Shown piece after piece: positions 12,651 to 23,825 of a DNA stretch of 64,000 bases (positions are counted from its first letter, which is position 1; the number at the start of each line of letters is the position of its first letter). The DNA comes from Athripsodes cinereus. Lineage: Eukaryota > Arthropoda > Insecta > Trichoptera > Leptoceridae. The position numbers were made by a program, and so were the translations under genes. The stretch covers positions 2,542,001 to 2,606,000 of the forward strand of contig OX388318.1 of the NCBI GenBank assembly GCA_947579605.1, given 5' to 3'. The notes under the pieces are model-generated. The model did no database searches. It was not told the DNA's origin and was given only the letters and a program-made list of their open reading frames with translations.

Positions 12651-12830
12651 AAACTGCTGGCAAACTTTAATTTTATTTAACGACTATGTAAAAAAGTGTA
12701 TATAATTACATCCACGTTCCAAGTATATAATAGGCATATATTACGATAGTATTATAGTTAATTTAGGGTATCGAACCACAAAAAATACATTCGGTAGGTG
12801 ATGTACCCGATATATATAATATTATGGTAA

Positions 12831-14352
12831 GGGAGGGTCATTGTTACAAATCTTTCTCCATTCCTGATGATCCCACAGTGAATTTTTACATTTCGACAAT
12901 GTAGTCTCCCTTGAGGCACAGTTGTATAATAGCTGAGGATTTTTTCACTGTATTTGAGCTCATCTCTATTGTTTCTGGCAATCATTCTGATGATTTGCAT
13001 TTGTGTTTTTGCTTTGTTTTATTTTCAACCATTTTATAGATGTTGACTCAGTTATTAACACTTGGTGGTATCTTTAGAGGAAGTCCCCTCTGATACGATT
13101 CCCCCCCCCCCCCCCGGATGGATCAGGCAGGGGGTAGGTGTCACGGTGGTTCCACCTTTTTTCTTTCTTCATAGTCCTTGGACCTGGATTTCTCCATATC
13201 GGTAGAAGAGTATTCTCTTCTCTGACATGTTTCTATGGGAACCTGGTCTATCTCCAAAAACTCAGGAGCCAACCAGTTCCATCCTTCTTGCTGGTGAGGA
13301 TTCTCCAGAGGGTGATGTTAAGCCCCTCGTTTTACCTATCCAGCATCTTCAAGTTTTCTTCTGTGGTCATGTCCTGGCTTCTGGGGAAGAAGATGGTGAT
13401 GGTATGTGCCTTTGGGACATCCTCCTCTGAGCATGCCCTAAGCCTTGCCCCCTCCCATCCCCCCAGTGACACAATCACAGACTTCAACCACTCTGCTGTT
13501 GACGTGGTAGCACAGTCCACCAAGAACATGCTTGGTTTGAAGCATACTTCAAAACTGTACTTTACTTGGAGATAGTCTCGTATCCGTCATTATGTTCTTC
13601 AAGATCAGGTTATCAGCCTAGTGAGACCCTCATGGAGACCTTTGGGTACTCGTTCGGCAGAATTACTAATCTTGTTGCTTCAAGAGCAGTTGCAAAGCTG
13701 GTGACTTGGCTAGTTGACTTAGTACTAGCCTGGGTCTGTGTAACTGCTCTTTTCTTATTTGAGGCTGGATTTTGTGGGGGAGTCGTCTGCCTCTTCTTGG
13801 CATTTTGCTCTTTGGGTGCAAGCCCGTCTGCAATTGCATTCCCTTTGGATGATCTTTCGTCGTTTTGTTGTTTGGGGGTGACTTTCCCCGCAATCGCCTT
13901 CTTTTTGACCTCTGATTCAAGCCCAATGGTGAGGTATTGGATATTCCACTTCTTCTGGGCCCTGCTGAGGCCTTTCCTCAACGGGTTACCCCGGCTTCCA
14001 AGTTCACCTGGAGTTGGTAGTGGCATCCACCTTGGCTTTTTGTTTCTTTTTGATGCGGTGTCACCACTAGTCCCGGTTTGAATAGTATTGTTACCAGTGA
14101 AGGCATCGCCCTCAGCAGTTTCGGAGTATCCGGTTTTGTTACTGCTGGAGGTTCTGCTTGTCCGGTGCTGCCATTGCACCTCGTTCATATTAGGGAGGGT
14201 CATTGTTCGAAATCTTTCTCCATTCCTGATACCACAGTGAATATTTATTTTTCGACAATGCAGTCTCCCTTGAGGCACCGGAATATAATGTAATTGACAT
14301 AAGAGGATTTAAACTTCATGACTATTAAGTAGGTACTCTCTTAGAGAAATTT
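12831..14352. repeat. Direct-repeat unit copy 2 (DUF4780 element)
   Basis: Second copy of the unit at 9186-10885, same orientation and very high identity, with a 17-base C run near 13101. Both terminal 85-bp blocks are intact here (12831-12918 and 14195-14278), starting AGGGAGGGTCATTGTT. A further diverged piece of the left block reappears at 14494-14560. Confidence 0.8.
13188..14188 (-). pseudogene. DUF4780-type mobile-element protein, decayed, copy 2
   Basis: The minus-strand N-terminal frame opens at ATG 14188 (NMNEVQWQHR) and continues through SRAQKKWNIQYLTIGLE to VILPNEYPKVSM before the same frameshift as copy 1. The core AEWLKSVIVSLGGWEGA and VPKAHTITIFFP lies in another frame. It differs from copy 1 by a deletion of about 33 bases in the Lys-rich repeats, so the two copies diverged after the disabling changes they share. 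Non-functional as read. Confidence 0.7.
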
Positions 14353-14604
14353 CACAATATAATAGTTATCATTTTAGACAGCATGTTCTGAGACAATTAT
14401 TTTTCCCTCTACAAGTTTCCCAATTTTCCCGGAACAGATAGAATTTTCTTCTTATGGCTCTTGGAATTATCCTGCATCTACGGATGATTGGCATCTGACA
14501 TTATCTCCATTGTATCTAGCAATCATTCTAATTATTTGCATTTGTGGATTTGCTTTGTCGTTATAATCAGTAAGAGGTTTATTCTTTGCATCTGAGCTTG
14601 TAAT

Positions 14605-15269
14605 TTTTTATTATATTTCCCTAAATGTGTTGAAAGATTTCATTTCTCCATAAATAGTTATGAAGATGTACGCAAATCATAACAATTGTGCTAGCTTTAT
14701 TTGGTTCAGCTAGTGAGAGCTTTCTCAATTCACCAAATTTTTTATTATATTTTCCTAATGTGTTGAAAGATTTCATTTCTCCATAAATAGTTATGAAAAT
14801 GTACGCAAATCATAACAATTGTGCTAGCTTTATTTGGTTCAGCTAGTGAGAGCTTTCTCAATACACCAAATTTTTTATTATATTTTCCTAATGTGTTGAA
14901 AGATTTCATTTCTCCATAAATAATTATGAAGATGTACGCAAATCATAACAATTGTGCTAGCTTTATTTGGTTCAGCTAGTGAGAGCTTTCTCAATTCACC
15001 AAATTTTTTATTATATTTTCCTAATGTGTTGAAAGATTTCATTTCTCCATAAATAGTTATGAAAATGTACGCAAATCATAACAATTGTGCTAGCTTTATT
15101 TGGTTCAGCTAGTGAGAGCTTTCTCAATTCACCAAATTTTTTATTATATTTTCCTAATGTGTTGAAAGATTTCATTTCTCCATAAATAGTTATGAAAATG
15201 TACGCAAATCATAACAATTGTGCTAGCTTTATTTGGTTCAGCTAGTGAGAGCTTTCTCAATACACCAAA
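14605..15269 (-). repeat. 133-bp satellite, five units, derived from Harbinger transposase 3' coding end
   Basis: TGAAAGATTT recurs at 14631, 14764, 14897, 15030 and 15163, exactly 133 bases apart. Units 2-5 differ at only a few positions; unit 1 is slightly more diverged. On the minus strand each unit encodes LRKLSLAEPNKASTIVMI, then CVHFHNYLWRNEIF and a stop. That is the end of a PIF/Harbinger-type transposase, which usually has a V..C.LHN.L motif there. The array is contiguous with the upstream transposase fragment at 15260-15470. Confidence 0.85.
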
Positions 15270-15470
15270 TACAATACCAAAAACGTTTTCGACAACATTT
15301 ATTGCTCAACTCAATCTATAATTGAAAATTCTTTTTACACTTCCTTGTTGTTGATGACCAGAGTATGGTTTCATAATTTGTTGCTGTAATGAAAATGCAT
15401 CATCGGCGACAAATGTAATCTCCATCTCTCTATTGATAAGAGCAGTACGCGGTGTCAATCACAACTCATT
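15260..15470 (-). pseudogene. PIF/Harbinger transposase fragment (DDE nuclease)
   Basis: The minus strand reads PRTALINREMEITFVADDAF, then SLQQQIMKPYSGHQQQ, RIFNYRLS, one stop, and AINVVENVFGIVFGVLRKLS. This matches the GDEAF...RPY...FNYRLSRAR..VENAFGIL core of Harbinger/HARBI1-type transposases, including the last catalytic acidic region. Only this C-terminal part is present; upstream (15470-15720) I cannot find the rest. It runs directly into the 133-bp array, so it is the parent of those units. Confidence 0.75.
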
Positions 15471-15724
15471 ATTTTGTAATTTAAAGAATTCAATGGGGAT
15501 AATCTTCTGTGATCGTCCTTTTGAGGTATACAGGTCAGCTCTTTAATGATACAATGTGTTTGGAGACTTCTATATTATAATGAAATTTGGACATGAGTAT
15601 AATTAATGTGGACTGTATCTTATAATGAATGTGTAAAATAACACCATTCTTTATATTTCCCCTCGGACGTTGGCAAAGTAATGGAAGGCAACTTGAACAT
15701 TGCTGCCGAGGAACTGGAAGCCTT

Positions 15725-15991
15725 TTAGTGATCTAAATCCTTTGCGATGGTTTTTTTAGCATCACCTACAGCCTGGAAGTACCAATCTTCAAGGTCCAGC
15801 CTTCCAATGAAGTCCCGCTCCTTGTCTGGGGTCTCACTCCATTCCTGAAATGCTTCCTGAAGTCGATCTACCCTCATGCTTAGTGTCTCAGGGCTTACAC
15901 AATTTTTCTTAAGGAATTCTTCAAATCTGGTTAAGAAAATGTTAAATTCCTCCGATGATACTACAATAGCTCCCATCTTTGGCTTGGGCAT
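15725..15991 (-). pseudogene. Gag-like N-terminal fragment, possibly BEL/Pao type
   Basis: An 88-codon minus-strand frame beginning MPKPKMGAIVV. It is acidic and helical, with FEEFLKKNCVSPETL, LQEAFQEWSETPDKERDF and DWYFQAVGDAKKTI, ending at a TGA/TAG cluster. The spacing of a predicted coiled helix followed by a D/E-x-YF motif resembles the start of BEL/Pao Gag proteins. No protease, RT or LTR is visible. It could instead be a fragment of an unrelated small gene. Confidence 0.35.
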
Positions 15992-16336
15992 TGCTAAATG
16001 AAAATGATGTCCTAAGATGAAGCAAGATGAATGATTTGAGTGAACAAATGGCAAAAAAAATGAAAAAAATAACCTCCGAAAAATCCACCACAATGCGTGT
16101 GCGATCCATTGGCAGGCAATAGATGATTATACACTTATGGATGACCTTGAATATGCTGTCCCGACCCGGACCAAATGCCACGTGATGGTCTGAAAATAGT
16201 ATGATTAGGAAAAGTATAGGAATCTCGCTAGCGATACCGACCTGTAATCTGGCTATGAAGGTCCAATATATTATCACTCTTACAGCAACATTATCTATGT
16301 GATAGTAGCAATAAAAATATTCTTACCTTTAGTCTC

Positions 16337-16522
16337 CCATTTTGGTTCTTGCACACGCTTGCATCTATGATACATCACAACAATGAGTACTGCTCCACCC
16401 CCCTTTTTCCCCACTTACGGAAAGGTTTTTATCCTTTGGTAGACAGTGTAATTATTATTAAATAATAATTATTATACAATACTGTCATTCAGCCAGGCCT
16501 CTGTAAGCCATATTACATCGTA
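16337..16522 (-). pseudogene. Non-LTR retrotransposon endonuclease fragment
   Basis: One minus-strand frame, with three stops, gives YDVIWLTEAWLNDSIV and then KKGGGAVLIVV. These are the D(I/V)I.LTETWL and GGGVLI motifs of the apurinic-type endonuclease at the start of LINE ORF2. Only about 60 codons remain. Confidence 0.7.
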
Positions 16523-17152
16523 ACCGCTTATAAATTAAAATATTCAATCAAAATAAATGATTTTTTTTTTTGAAAATTGAAGTAATTGGATCTCCTTCTA
16601 TTTTCATTGCATAAATCTCGCAGTGTTTCACCTATACAAACTTGTAATTTTTTGTTTTTGCTATGTTCTTGCGTCCCTGAAGAGCAATTTGCTCTTTAGA
16701 GTTAGACATTCAGAAATGTGGATTAAACGTTTAGAATATTAAACTAATTTTCTGTTTATTTAACTGGATTTGGGAACAACGCGCGAATGACAAAACCAAT
16801 TTAGACACCTCAATTAAAGAACCATGTTTACGCAATGTAACATTGTGCGTTTTGTTGCTGGCTTCCATCTAGCTCCTCCATTGACAATATTATGCCAAAA
16901 TAGTATTGACAGACTTCACTTACTTTTTTTGGTAGGATTGACATTACTGTGCCACAGTTGCGAGACATTATTATAATATAAAGTATTTGCAACATGTACT
17001 TTTTATTAATTTTTTTTTATTCTTCAGGCATTCCACTTAATATTGAGTGATTTTGCCGTTATAAACAATAAAATCATATAATTATTCTGAAAAATATCCT
17101 ACCGCAACTATGTATTAAACAAAAAATGTTACAACCCAACGAATATATCTAT
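16523..17152. other. Non-coding, nothing recognised
   Basis: AT-rich sequence with poly-T runs. No open frame, hairpin or repeat family member was recognised. Confidence 0.5.
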
Positions 17153-17159
17153 GTACCAG

Positions 17160-17359
17160 GCGCGTGCCTTCCATACATGCAAATATGCAACGCATGCCCT
17201 AAAATAAATAAATAAATCTTAAAAATGACAAACTTTAGTAGTTAAAAATTCATAAATAATCTAAAAATGATATTCTACACTTCTATATTAGACAATTTTT
17301 AAGATTATACATTTATTGTAGGGTATGTGTTGCATATTTGCATGTATGGAAGGCACGCC
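17160..17359. repeat. Inverted repeat with about 40-bp arms
   Basis: GCGTGCCTTCCATACATGCA at the left pairs with TGCATGTATGGAAGGCACGC at the right, extending through GCAAATATGCAAC and AAATAAAT-type sequence. The spacer is about 100 bp. The right arm overlaps the 3' end of the LINE remnant, so this may be a short foldback element inserted there. Confidence 0.7.
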
Positions 17360-18264
17360 GCTGCTATGTACCTACTATCTACTTCTCTATACACACGTGT
17401 AATATAAGTTATTTTTGTTCTAGAAATATTATTTTGAAGTAATTTATTATTATCCTTCTTGTAGTACTCATGAACATTATTGTCATTCAAACACAAGAGA
17501 TAGCGTATATTTATTGGGAATGCAGTGCAGTGCTGCTGAATCTCAATAATGAATTGTTTCCGATTTAATAGTGGACAACCAAAAGACATGATCTACTGTC
17601 TCCTCCTCGGCTCACATACACACACGGGCGAGTTTATGACTTTGATTCTGTACAAATGGGATGCGACCGAACAATGTCCGATTCTCAACCGGCATATTAA
17701 AGAAATATCAACTTTAGATCATTTTCCTTCAGCATACCACGGAGAAGTAGGAATTTTTTTCTGAATATCTTTATAACGAAGTCCTTTGCAAGAGGACTGC
17801 CAAACATTGAATCTTTCCCGTCTTATTCTTGATTCGTAATCATGCACATATTCATTTATAGTACGCAGGTATCTTTGGGGGTCAGATCCTGTGAAGCAAG
17901 CGCTCTTAGCTAATTGGTCGGCTTTCTCATTTCCACCAATGCCTGCATGTGAAGGGCTTTTTACATTTTGTCATTTGATTTTCAGAAAAACTGCAATCGT
18001 TTTTGGCCACCACTGATTTTTTTCAATATGGTTAATACATTGTTGTACAACACATAATTTTAACCACTCAGAGTGGTGCTTTGATGATATATATAGTTTA
18101 TTATTTACATTGTATTTACAATAGAAATTTATTTTTAAGCAAGATATGTTACTGTGAATTGAGGCAGAAGCTAGAATAAGGATCCAATAGCCTTTAGATT
18201 TTTTCATGGTCTTGACTATGCCCACGCAAATTTTCTTTCGAGATATTTTTATAGCGCTCTCTAA
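17300..18264 (-). pseudogene. LINE ORF2 C-terminal part with RNase H and zinc-knuckle tail
   Basis: The minus strand reads HIEKNQWWPKTIAVF (RNase H region), a gap, then PSHAGIGGNEKADQLAK, the GNE.AD..AK end of RNase H. It continues with YLRTINEYVHDYESRIR, RLRIGHCSVASHLYRIKV, SPVCVC and FGCPLLNRKQFI, the CCHC-like tail of ORF2. Stops and a deletion interrupt it. It belongs to the RNase H-bearing non-LTR groups (I, R1, LOA or similar); I cannot choose between them. Confidence 0.75.
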
Positions 18265-18908
18265 CAAGAAAGGTAAAATATTCAATTTTCAACAAATTTG
18301 GTAGACAAACTCTCAAAACTTGTTAATCATTGCGAACATTTTAATTTTATAGAATAAAAAAACAAATATTTATTACCAACATTAGTTTTTTACTAAAATA
18401 AAAACTTGAAATTTATTAGGTACTCTTTGATTATATCAAAATACAAATTATAAAATATATATATTTTATCCACCCTGTCAAGCATACAAATACTGTGGAT
18501 TTAAGATAACTTTTTTAAATAAACAAAAAAATTGAGTTCATGTGGTGATATTTGGTTTCAAAATATGAGAAATTTTATCAAAAAAAATATTTTTGAATCG
18601 ATCAATATCCATGAAAAAAACATAAAATTTATCCAACTTTTTATAATAATCAAGAAATATATATGAAAAATTGTAAGGATTCTTGTGCATTGTCTGCCAA
18701 AAATACCCCCGATTTAGATTTTGAGAAATATGCTTTTTTATAAACGAATACTTGAAGCTATAATCAAGTTTTTTTTTTTAAATTAAAAACTAATGTTGGT
18801 AATAAATATTTGTTTTCATATTTTATCACATCAAAATTTTTGCAGCGTCAACAAGTTTTGATGGTTTGTCTGCCAAACTTGTTGAAAATTGAATATTTTA
18901 CCCTTTTT
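18265..18908. mobile_element. Foldback element with about 130-bp terminal inverted repeats
   Basis: Left end GGTAAAATATTCAATTTTCA matches, in reverse complement, the right end at 18883-18902. The match continues through AACAAATATTTATTACCAAC and its partner near 18795-18815. The TIRs are about 130 bp each at perhaps 80-85% identity, around an AT-rich core of about 380 bp with no coding capacity. It abuts the LINE RNase H fragment. Confidence 0.75.
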
Positions 18909-19418
18909 GCTAATGGGCCATCTTTATTCACTACTAAATAATTTAAGGGGTGATGTAACATTTTTGGTTGCAGATGTTTTTATCTCGTTAAAGTTTGTAT
19001 TTTGTGGTAATTTTCTTAAAAAAGTATGTTAACACTCGATGAAACTTTTAAATTTCAAAATGCCATTTTAGCTTATAGATCCTTATTCTAGCTACATCGT
19101 CAGTTTTCATTATGGGATATACAATATTATCTTGTGCATGAACTCTTTACTTTTGTTAAGATCATTGTGCAATAGATTTTTTTTTAAGTGAAGAGGTAAT
19201 GTTCTATTTCATGTACACTCTCTTTGACAGTGAAAATCCAACCAGATTATTCTGATTATATTTTGTTATACTGAACTTTTATGTTATTGTAATTATATAC
19301 TTACCATATTTACATATTTATTGTCTATGTCTTATTTTTATTTAATATTCCTTTTCTACCCAGAAAATCTAGAACGTCGGTAGGGTTACTTCGGATGCCG
19401 TATTAGTATAAAATCCCA
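18909..19418. other. Non-coding, nothing recognised
   Basis: AT-rich spacer between the foldback element and the next MITE. No gene or repeat was recognised. Confidence 0.4.
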
Positions 19419-19682
19419 TATCGTCGTTGCATTTTCAAAAAAGGGCATGTGAATACATAAATGTTTTGACATTTCTAGAATAAACTGCTTATAATGATAT
19501 CATAACCATTTTATAAAGTGATTCTTAGTATCAAATATTAAAATTCAATACTTAAAGAATAATATCACATGCCAATAAAATGTCCAAACTACAATTTTAA
19601 TGCCTTAATGAACAGTTTTAAAAGAATATGCCTAAATAAAAATGTGCGCACATGTCTCTTTTTGAATAAGCAACGACGATAT
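19419..19682. mobile_element. MITE family M1, intact copy
   Basis: Terminal inverted repeats ATATCGTCGTTGCATTTTCA (left) and CAACGACGATATAG-type (right) bound about 264 bp. Inside are GTTTTGACATTTCTAGAATA near the left and ATTTTTATTTAGGC-type sequence (reverse strand) near the right. Related copies are at 30449-30665 and 60108-60895. No coding capacity. Confidence 0.8.
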
Positions 19683-19914
19683 AGTATCTTAGAAATGTTA
19701 AAATAAGAGTAATAATAAAAATAAAACATGAATGGGTAGTTAACAATTTAGAAGACCCCAAATTGTATTGACAACTTAACAGTGAAGACTAAGGTTCATT
19801 CTCCAGAAAATATTCTAATTTGACATTTTACCCATACTCCCATATGAGGAATAAATGTTAATTCAATGGTCAAACATAATTGAATTATATCTCATTCACA
19901 TACAGGTGTTAACA

Positions 19915-20165
19915 TCCTTCCAATATTATATCCCACAAGTGGGGTAGCCAGCAGACAAGCTGCATATAATAAATGTGCAAGCTGTCCTCTCCGTGCCAAT
20001 ATAAATAATATCAAGACATCCAGAATGGGTGGCAAACTTCATAGCTGAATTTAAGATGTAAAATGTCTTAATTTTTCGAACAACTGCCTTTTACAGGACA
20101 CTTGAAAACCTACAGAGAAGAGCGGGAGACCAATAATTGGTATATATTGATAAAGAATTATTCTT
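19915..20165 (-). repeat. (TAG)n-tailed SINE copy
   Basis: Runs from ATCCCACAAGTGGGGTAGCC through GACATCCAGAATGGGTGG and CTTTTACAGGACACTTGAAA to GAGCGGGAGACCAAT. First of three clustered copies. Confidence 0.8.
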
Positions 20166-20212
20166 TACCGGGTGCTCCACTGGATATCCAAAGCAGAGGT
20201 TTGAAATATATA

Positions 20213-20370
20213 TACTATACCATCCCAACCACAAAAAGGGTAGCCCGCGGACCAGCTGCATGAGATATAAACGCAAGCTGTCCTATGTGTGCAAACAAAA
20301 AATTATGACATTCAGGATGGGTAGCAAACCTCATCACTAAATTTGGGATGTAAAATGTCTTATTCATGAT
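20213..20370 (-). repeat. (TAG)n-tailed SINE copy, 3' half
   Basis: Starts TATACCATCCCAACCACAA, with GGGTAGCCCGCGGACCAGCT and GACATTCAGGATGGGTAG. Second in the cluster; the part carrying the TTTTACAGGACAC block is missing. Confidence 0.75.
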
Positions 20371-20454
20371 GTTTCCCAAACATGCTGTGATGAAACAGTA
20401 ATTATTTTATTTCCGCTATAATAAATATTTTGTGCATAAACTTTATCAGTTATT

Positions 20455-20650
20455 TAGTCAGTGGAGTAGCCAGCAGACTAACTGCATACAATATTGTTGT
20501 ATTGCTGCGCCAATAAAAAAATTTGGATTTTCTGGATGGGTGACTACGCCTCATCGCTGAAATAAAGATGCTACATGTTTATTTGGAATGTTTTACAAAG
20601 AGTGGGAGACTAATTCTTTGTCAGGTGCTTTGCGGAATGATTTGAAATAC
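20455..20650 (-). repeat. (TAG)n-tailed SINE copy, diverged
   Basis: CAGTGGAGTAGCCAGCAGAC, TTTCTGGATGGGTGACTACG and AAAGAGTGGGAGACTAATTC occur in the family's order with internal gaps. Confidence 0.65.
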
Positions 20651-21369
20651 AATATATATTTGAAATACAAAAATAAAAAACATCATTTGAAATAAAAATA
20701 TAATAAAGATTTTTCTACAGTAACTTGAAGATAGATAGATATCCATGTATGTAGTATAATAATATTATGTATAATCATAGCAACACTTCAAATAATCAAG
20801 AGAGAATTACTCCACACTTAATCACAATAATAATATATGCGTAATATATACAGCGCGCAACTTACCAAACTTACGCAACACGTAAACAATTTATAGGTAA
20901 CAACACAAGAAGCAAATAATATAAATTATAATAAAATAAATACCGAAGACGCTGACTATAATAATGATATAAAGAAGGTTGAAAATAATAGTTTTTAGCT
21001 CGCATATAAAAGAATACCAATGGCTATATGTCGACAATGTGTCTTAAAAGAATCAATAAAGATATGCGCGGCGAAATCACTGAAAACAGTGGAAGCCAAA
21101 ACAAGTGAAAGGAAGAATCAATAATGATATTTGCGGAGGTGAAGGGGTATTCACACTTGTTCACAGTGAAGCAATGTGAATGCTCCTTAATATTGTCAAT
21201 GACAGATGCATGACTTGAAGATTTTATTTTGGCACTTTTATTAGTCTCTGAATTGTCTTGTGAGTGGTGGTGAATAAATGCTGCAGTCTTTAGTATGCTG
21301 CTCCTGAAGCAGACAACAGGTTGGTCACAGGTAAAGACAGAGTAATGAATGTTGTCCTTAAGCTATCAA
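20651..21369. other. Non-coding; contains a repeat shared with the MAD1 upstream region
   Basis: No gene. The segment around 21140-21190 (GGGGTATTCACACTTGTTCA and GTGAAGCAATGTGAATGC) resembles the duplicated blocks at 45711-46480, so it probably holds a decayed member of that repeat. Confidence 0.4.
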
Positions 21370-21560
21370 CAAAATTGGATTAAAAAATTATCCTTCAAAT
21401 CAAATATGTGCATCATCATCAATATCAGCCATTTTGAATGCATTGTTGGACATAGATCTCTCCCTTGATCTTCCACCGTTTGCCTTCTATTGTCTGACCA
21501 TCTAACCTGCAGTCTCAACACTCTTCTTCTGTCCATTTTCAGCTGCCATTTCAAACCTTA
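21370..21560 (-). pseudogene. LINE 3'-terminal coding fragment
   Basis: The minus strand reads QVRWSDNRRQTVEDQGRD with a short Asp run further on. This resembles the RP..RW.DDI...(Q)DR..W tail common to RTE-like and related LINE ORFs. Short, so the family is uncertain. Confidence 0.4.
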
Positions 21561-22904
21561 TTTGTTCACTGAGTGTCGGAACACCTGGCGACATGTTCTG
21601 TCCAGTTCCACAGTGGCCACCTTCTCGACTACGTCTGTGACTTTTGGTTTGTTTTTTGGTCTCTTAGTGATATTTCCAGCATCTGTCTCTACATGTTCCT
21701 ATGTGTTACTAATAGTTTTTGCATTTTTCGTTTGGTAAAAATTCAATGCCGTACATGAAGACTGGCAGGATGCATCAATCAAAGATTTTCTTTTTCAGAT
21801 AGTTGGGATACTTTGGAGACTTCGGTATATAGGAAAGCTTTCTAAACGCTGCACACGCCAAACCACGTCTTATGTTTTACTTTAAATACATAAAAAATCA
21901 AAAATTTCCAATTTTGTTTGTTTTATTAGCTCAGAAACATCACCTTCATAATTAAATATCTTAAATTCTTTTAAGATACATACATATTATCGAAATATAG
22001 TCGTGGGTTCGAATATCTTTTAATTTGATCTGAATAAACAAAATGCTTAAACTAAATGGCGAAACATAGAAAATAAAGAAAACAATATACTAACATAATT
22101 AATCGTCTTGTAATAAGGTGAAGCAAAGTACAAAAAAATAATAAAAACCTTAGGATTAAACTATGAAATATTCTAATAACAATCTAAATCAAACATATTA
22201 TTTATTATACACTAACATAATATCACGTCTCCGTCCAATTTTTAGCATCAAGGAACGAAATTCTAACCAAAATAATTATACATAGTCGCATGCATAATGT
22301 TTTAGTTTCAGTTCTATGAAACTTTCCAAATGTCCGTCAACTTTATCGTAATAATTAAATATCAGTAGCTGTGTCCACACTCGCTTAATAATCTTCCTCT
22401 TTTATCTTTGTTGATATAGAAAAGAAATGAGAAAGAAAATAATTTGTTTCATCTCTCACGTTTGTCTATATTTCGTCGTCAAAAAAAACATGGAAAGAGA
22501 GATGATATATTCGATCAGTATGTGCGGACATGGCTAATATCAAATTACTCATCAAGCTACAACTAGAGATGGAATTAGTGGCGGCATTTTACGACACGTT
22601 TGGACAACTTTCTTTCGTCCAGAAAAGATTTGGAAATTTTGAACGAAAAAAATTTAGAAAGGTATAAAAGGTGGAGAACTTATTCCACCTGGTTTAGAAC
22701 TTAAATTTATATGCTGCAATGGCATGGTCGTCTGATGAATAGAAAAAAATTGAATGCATTTGCAGACAAAAGTTATTTATTATTACGTATTTTTGAAAAC
22801 TAATGTACAAATTTACTGATCATTCTAGTTTTTAATTATCATATTTTTTCATTGTTATCATAATAGAAATTTATAAGGCAATTTTACCATCAGGGATTTG
22901 TCAA
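21561..22904. other. Non-coding; possible imperfect MITE at 22350-22550
   Basis: No gene. At 22350-22550 an imperfect inverted repeat pairs GCTGTGTCCACACTCGC with TGTGCGGACATGGC, suggesting an old MITE of about 200 bp. Confidence 0.35.
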
Positions 22905-23035
22905 TGAATGAATCAGACAATGAACCATATTGTCGAGTGCCCTCTGTAGGGTTTTGAGTTTGGTTGGGGTGAACCTACATGAGGTGACCACCGATACAGC
23001 CAACTTCCTGAGAAATTTACCGTTGAAGCTACGGG
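22905..23035 (+). pseudogene. LINE ORF2 C-terminal fragment
   Basis: The plus strand gives TMNHIVECPL then, after a frameshift, NLHEVTTDTANFLRNLPLKL. This matches the (Q)TM.HIV.ECPL...LH..T..A..WL.NL.L end of non-LTR retrotransposon proteins. Confidence 0.6.
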
Positions 23036-23365
23036 GCCAAAATGATAAATGCATTGAAAAATAAAATTAGCTAAGTATCTATTAAAACTTGTATTTTCAG
23101 ATACCTACATTTTTAAGAGAAACATTTTATGATAAAAATTAAAAAAAAATCTTCATCAAGACACATGGGAAATTTCATAGTACTGAGACTATGTTACACT
23201 AACATCTATTACTAACTAATGGTATAAAAACTGACTTCACTTAACACAAATATTTTATTTGTACACATGTATTACATTTTTATTCGTAAACTGAAATTTT
23301 TAGTAAAATTTTCTATTATTGACATATTTATTATATATATCAAAATACTAGGTTAAATTGTCTGA

Positions 23366-23593
23366 TCCGATTCCAGTTCTTCCGGGGACACAGAACAAAA
23401 ACCAGTCTCTTTCATTGACCTGGACGTGGATGTCCCTCTTTTACAAACACATTTTTCCCGTGACAAAGACATTAGAGTGTTAGGAGTGTCTTGCAAAGAG
23501 ATGACTCAATTGCCACAAACGAGCTCTAAGGACAAGAGGTTGGTCTCTATCTTGTACATCTTGAGGAGTGTTGAAAACAGGCAATTAACATAA
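23366..23593 (+). other. Orphan 75-codon open frame without ATG
   Basis: An open frame after an in-frame TGA at 23363-23365, with no Met near its start, ending in TAA at 23591. The predicted peptide has SSSSGDTEQKPVSFIDLDVD, VPLLQTHFSRDKDIRVLG and KDKRLVSILYILRSVENRQ. Composition is protein-like and less AT-driven than its surroundings. AG at 23350-23351 could be an acceptor. It could be an exon of an unseen gene or a fragment of a processed or duplicated gene. I do not recognise it. Confidence 0.3.
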
Positions 23594-23712
23594 TGTGAAC
23601 AGACAATTGATACAGATGGAGCTATTTCCAAAGTAGATATGGATCTTGTATTATGGGATACACATACAAACCACATCTACACAGACCCAGAACAATTGGA
23701 AAACTCCACTAT

Positions 23713-23825
23713 ATTGATATAATGAAAACAAAATTGTTTTTGGTTTTACTACGATTTATTTGTTAAATAAGTTACCAGGTTTCGTCCTATGAGGTCATTG
23801 TTTGTTTTCATTATATTAATTCATT
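23713..23825. repeat. Short inverted-repeat element
   Basis: ATATAATGAAAACAAAATTG at the left pairs imperfectly with CATTGTTTGTTTTCATTATA at the right. It is about 110 bp with no coding capacity, and is possibly a tiny MITE. Confidence 0.5.

Noticed and set aside
14605..15269. CRISPR array
   Set aside because: Units are adjacent identical 133-bp blocks with no spacers, in a eukaryotic genome.
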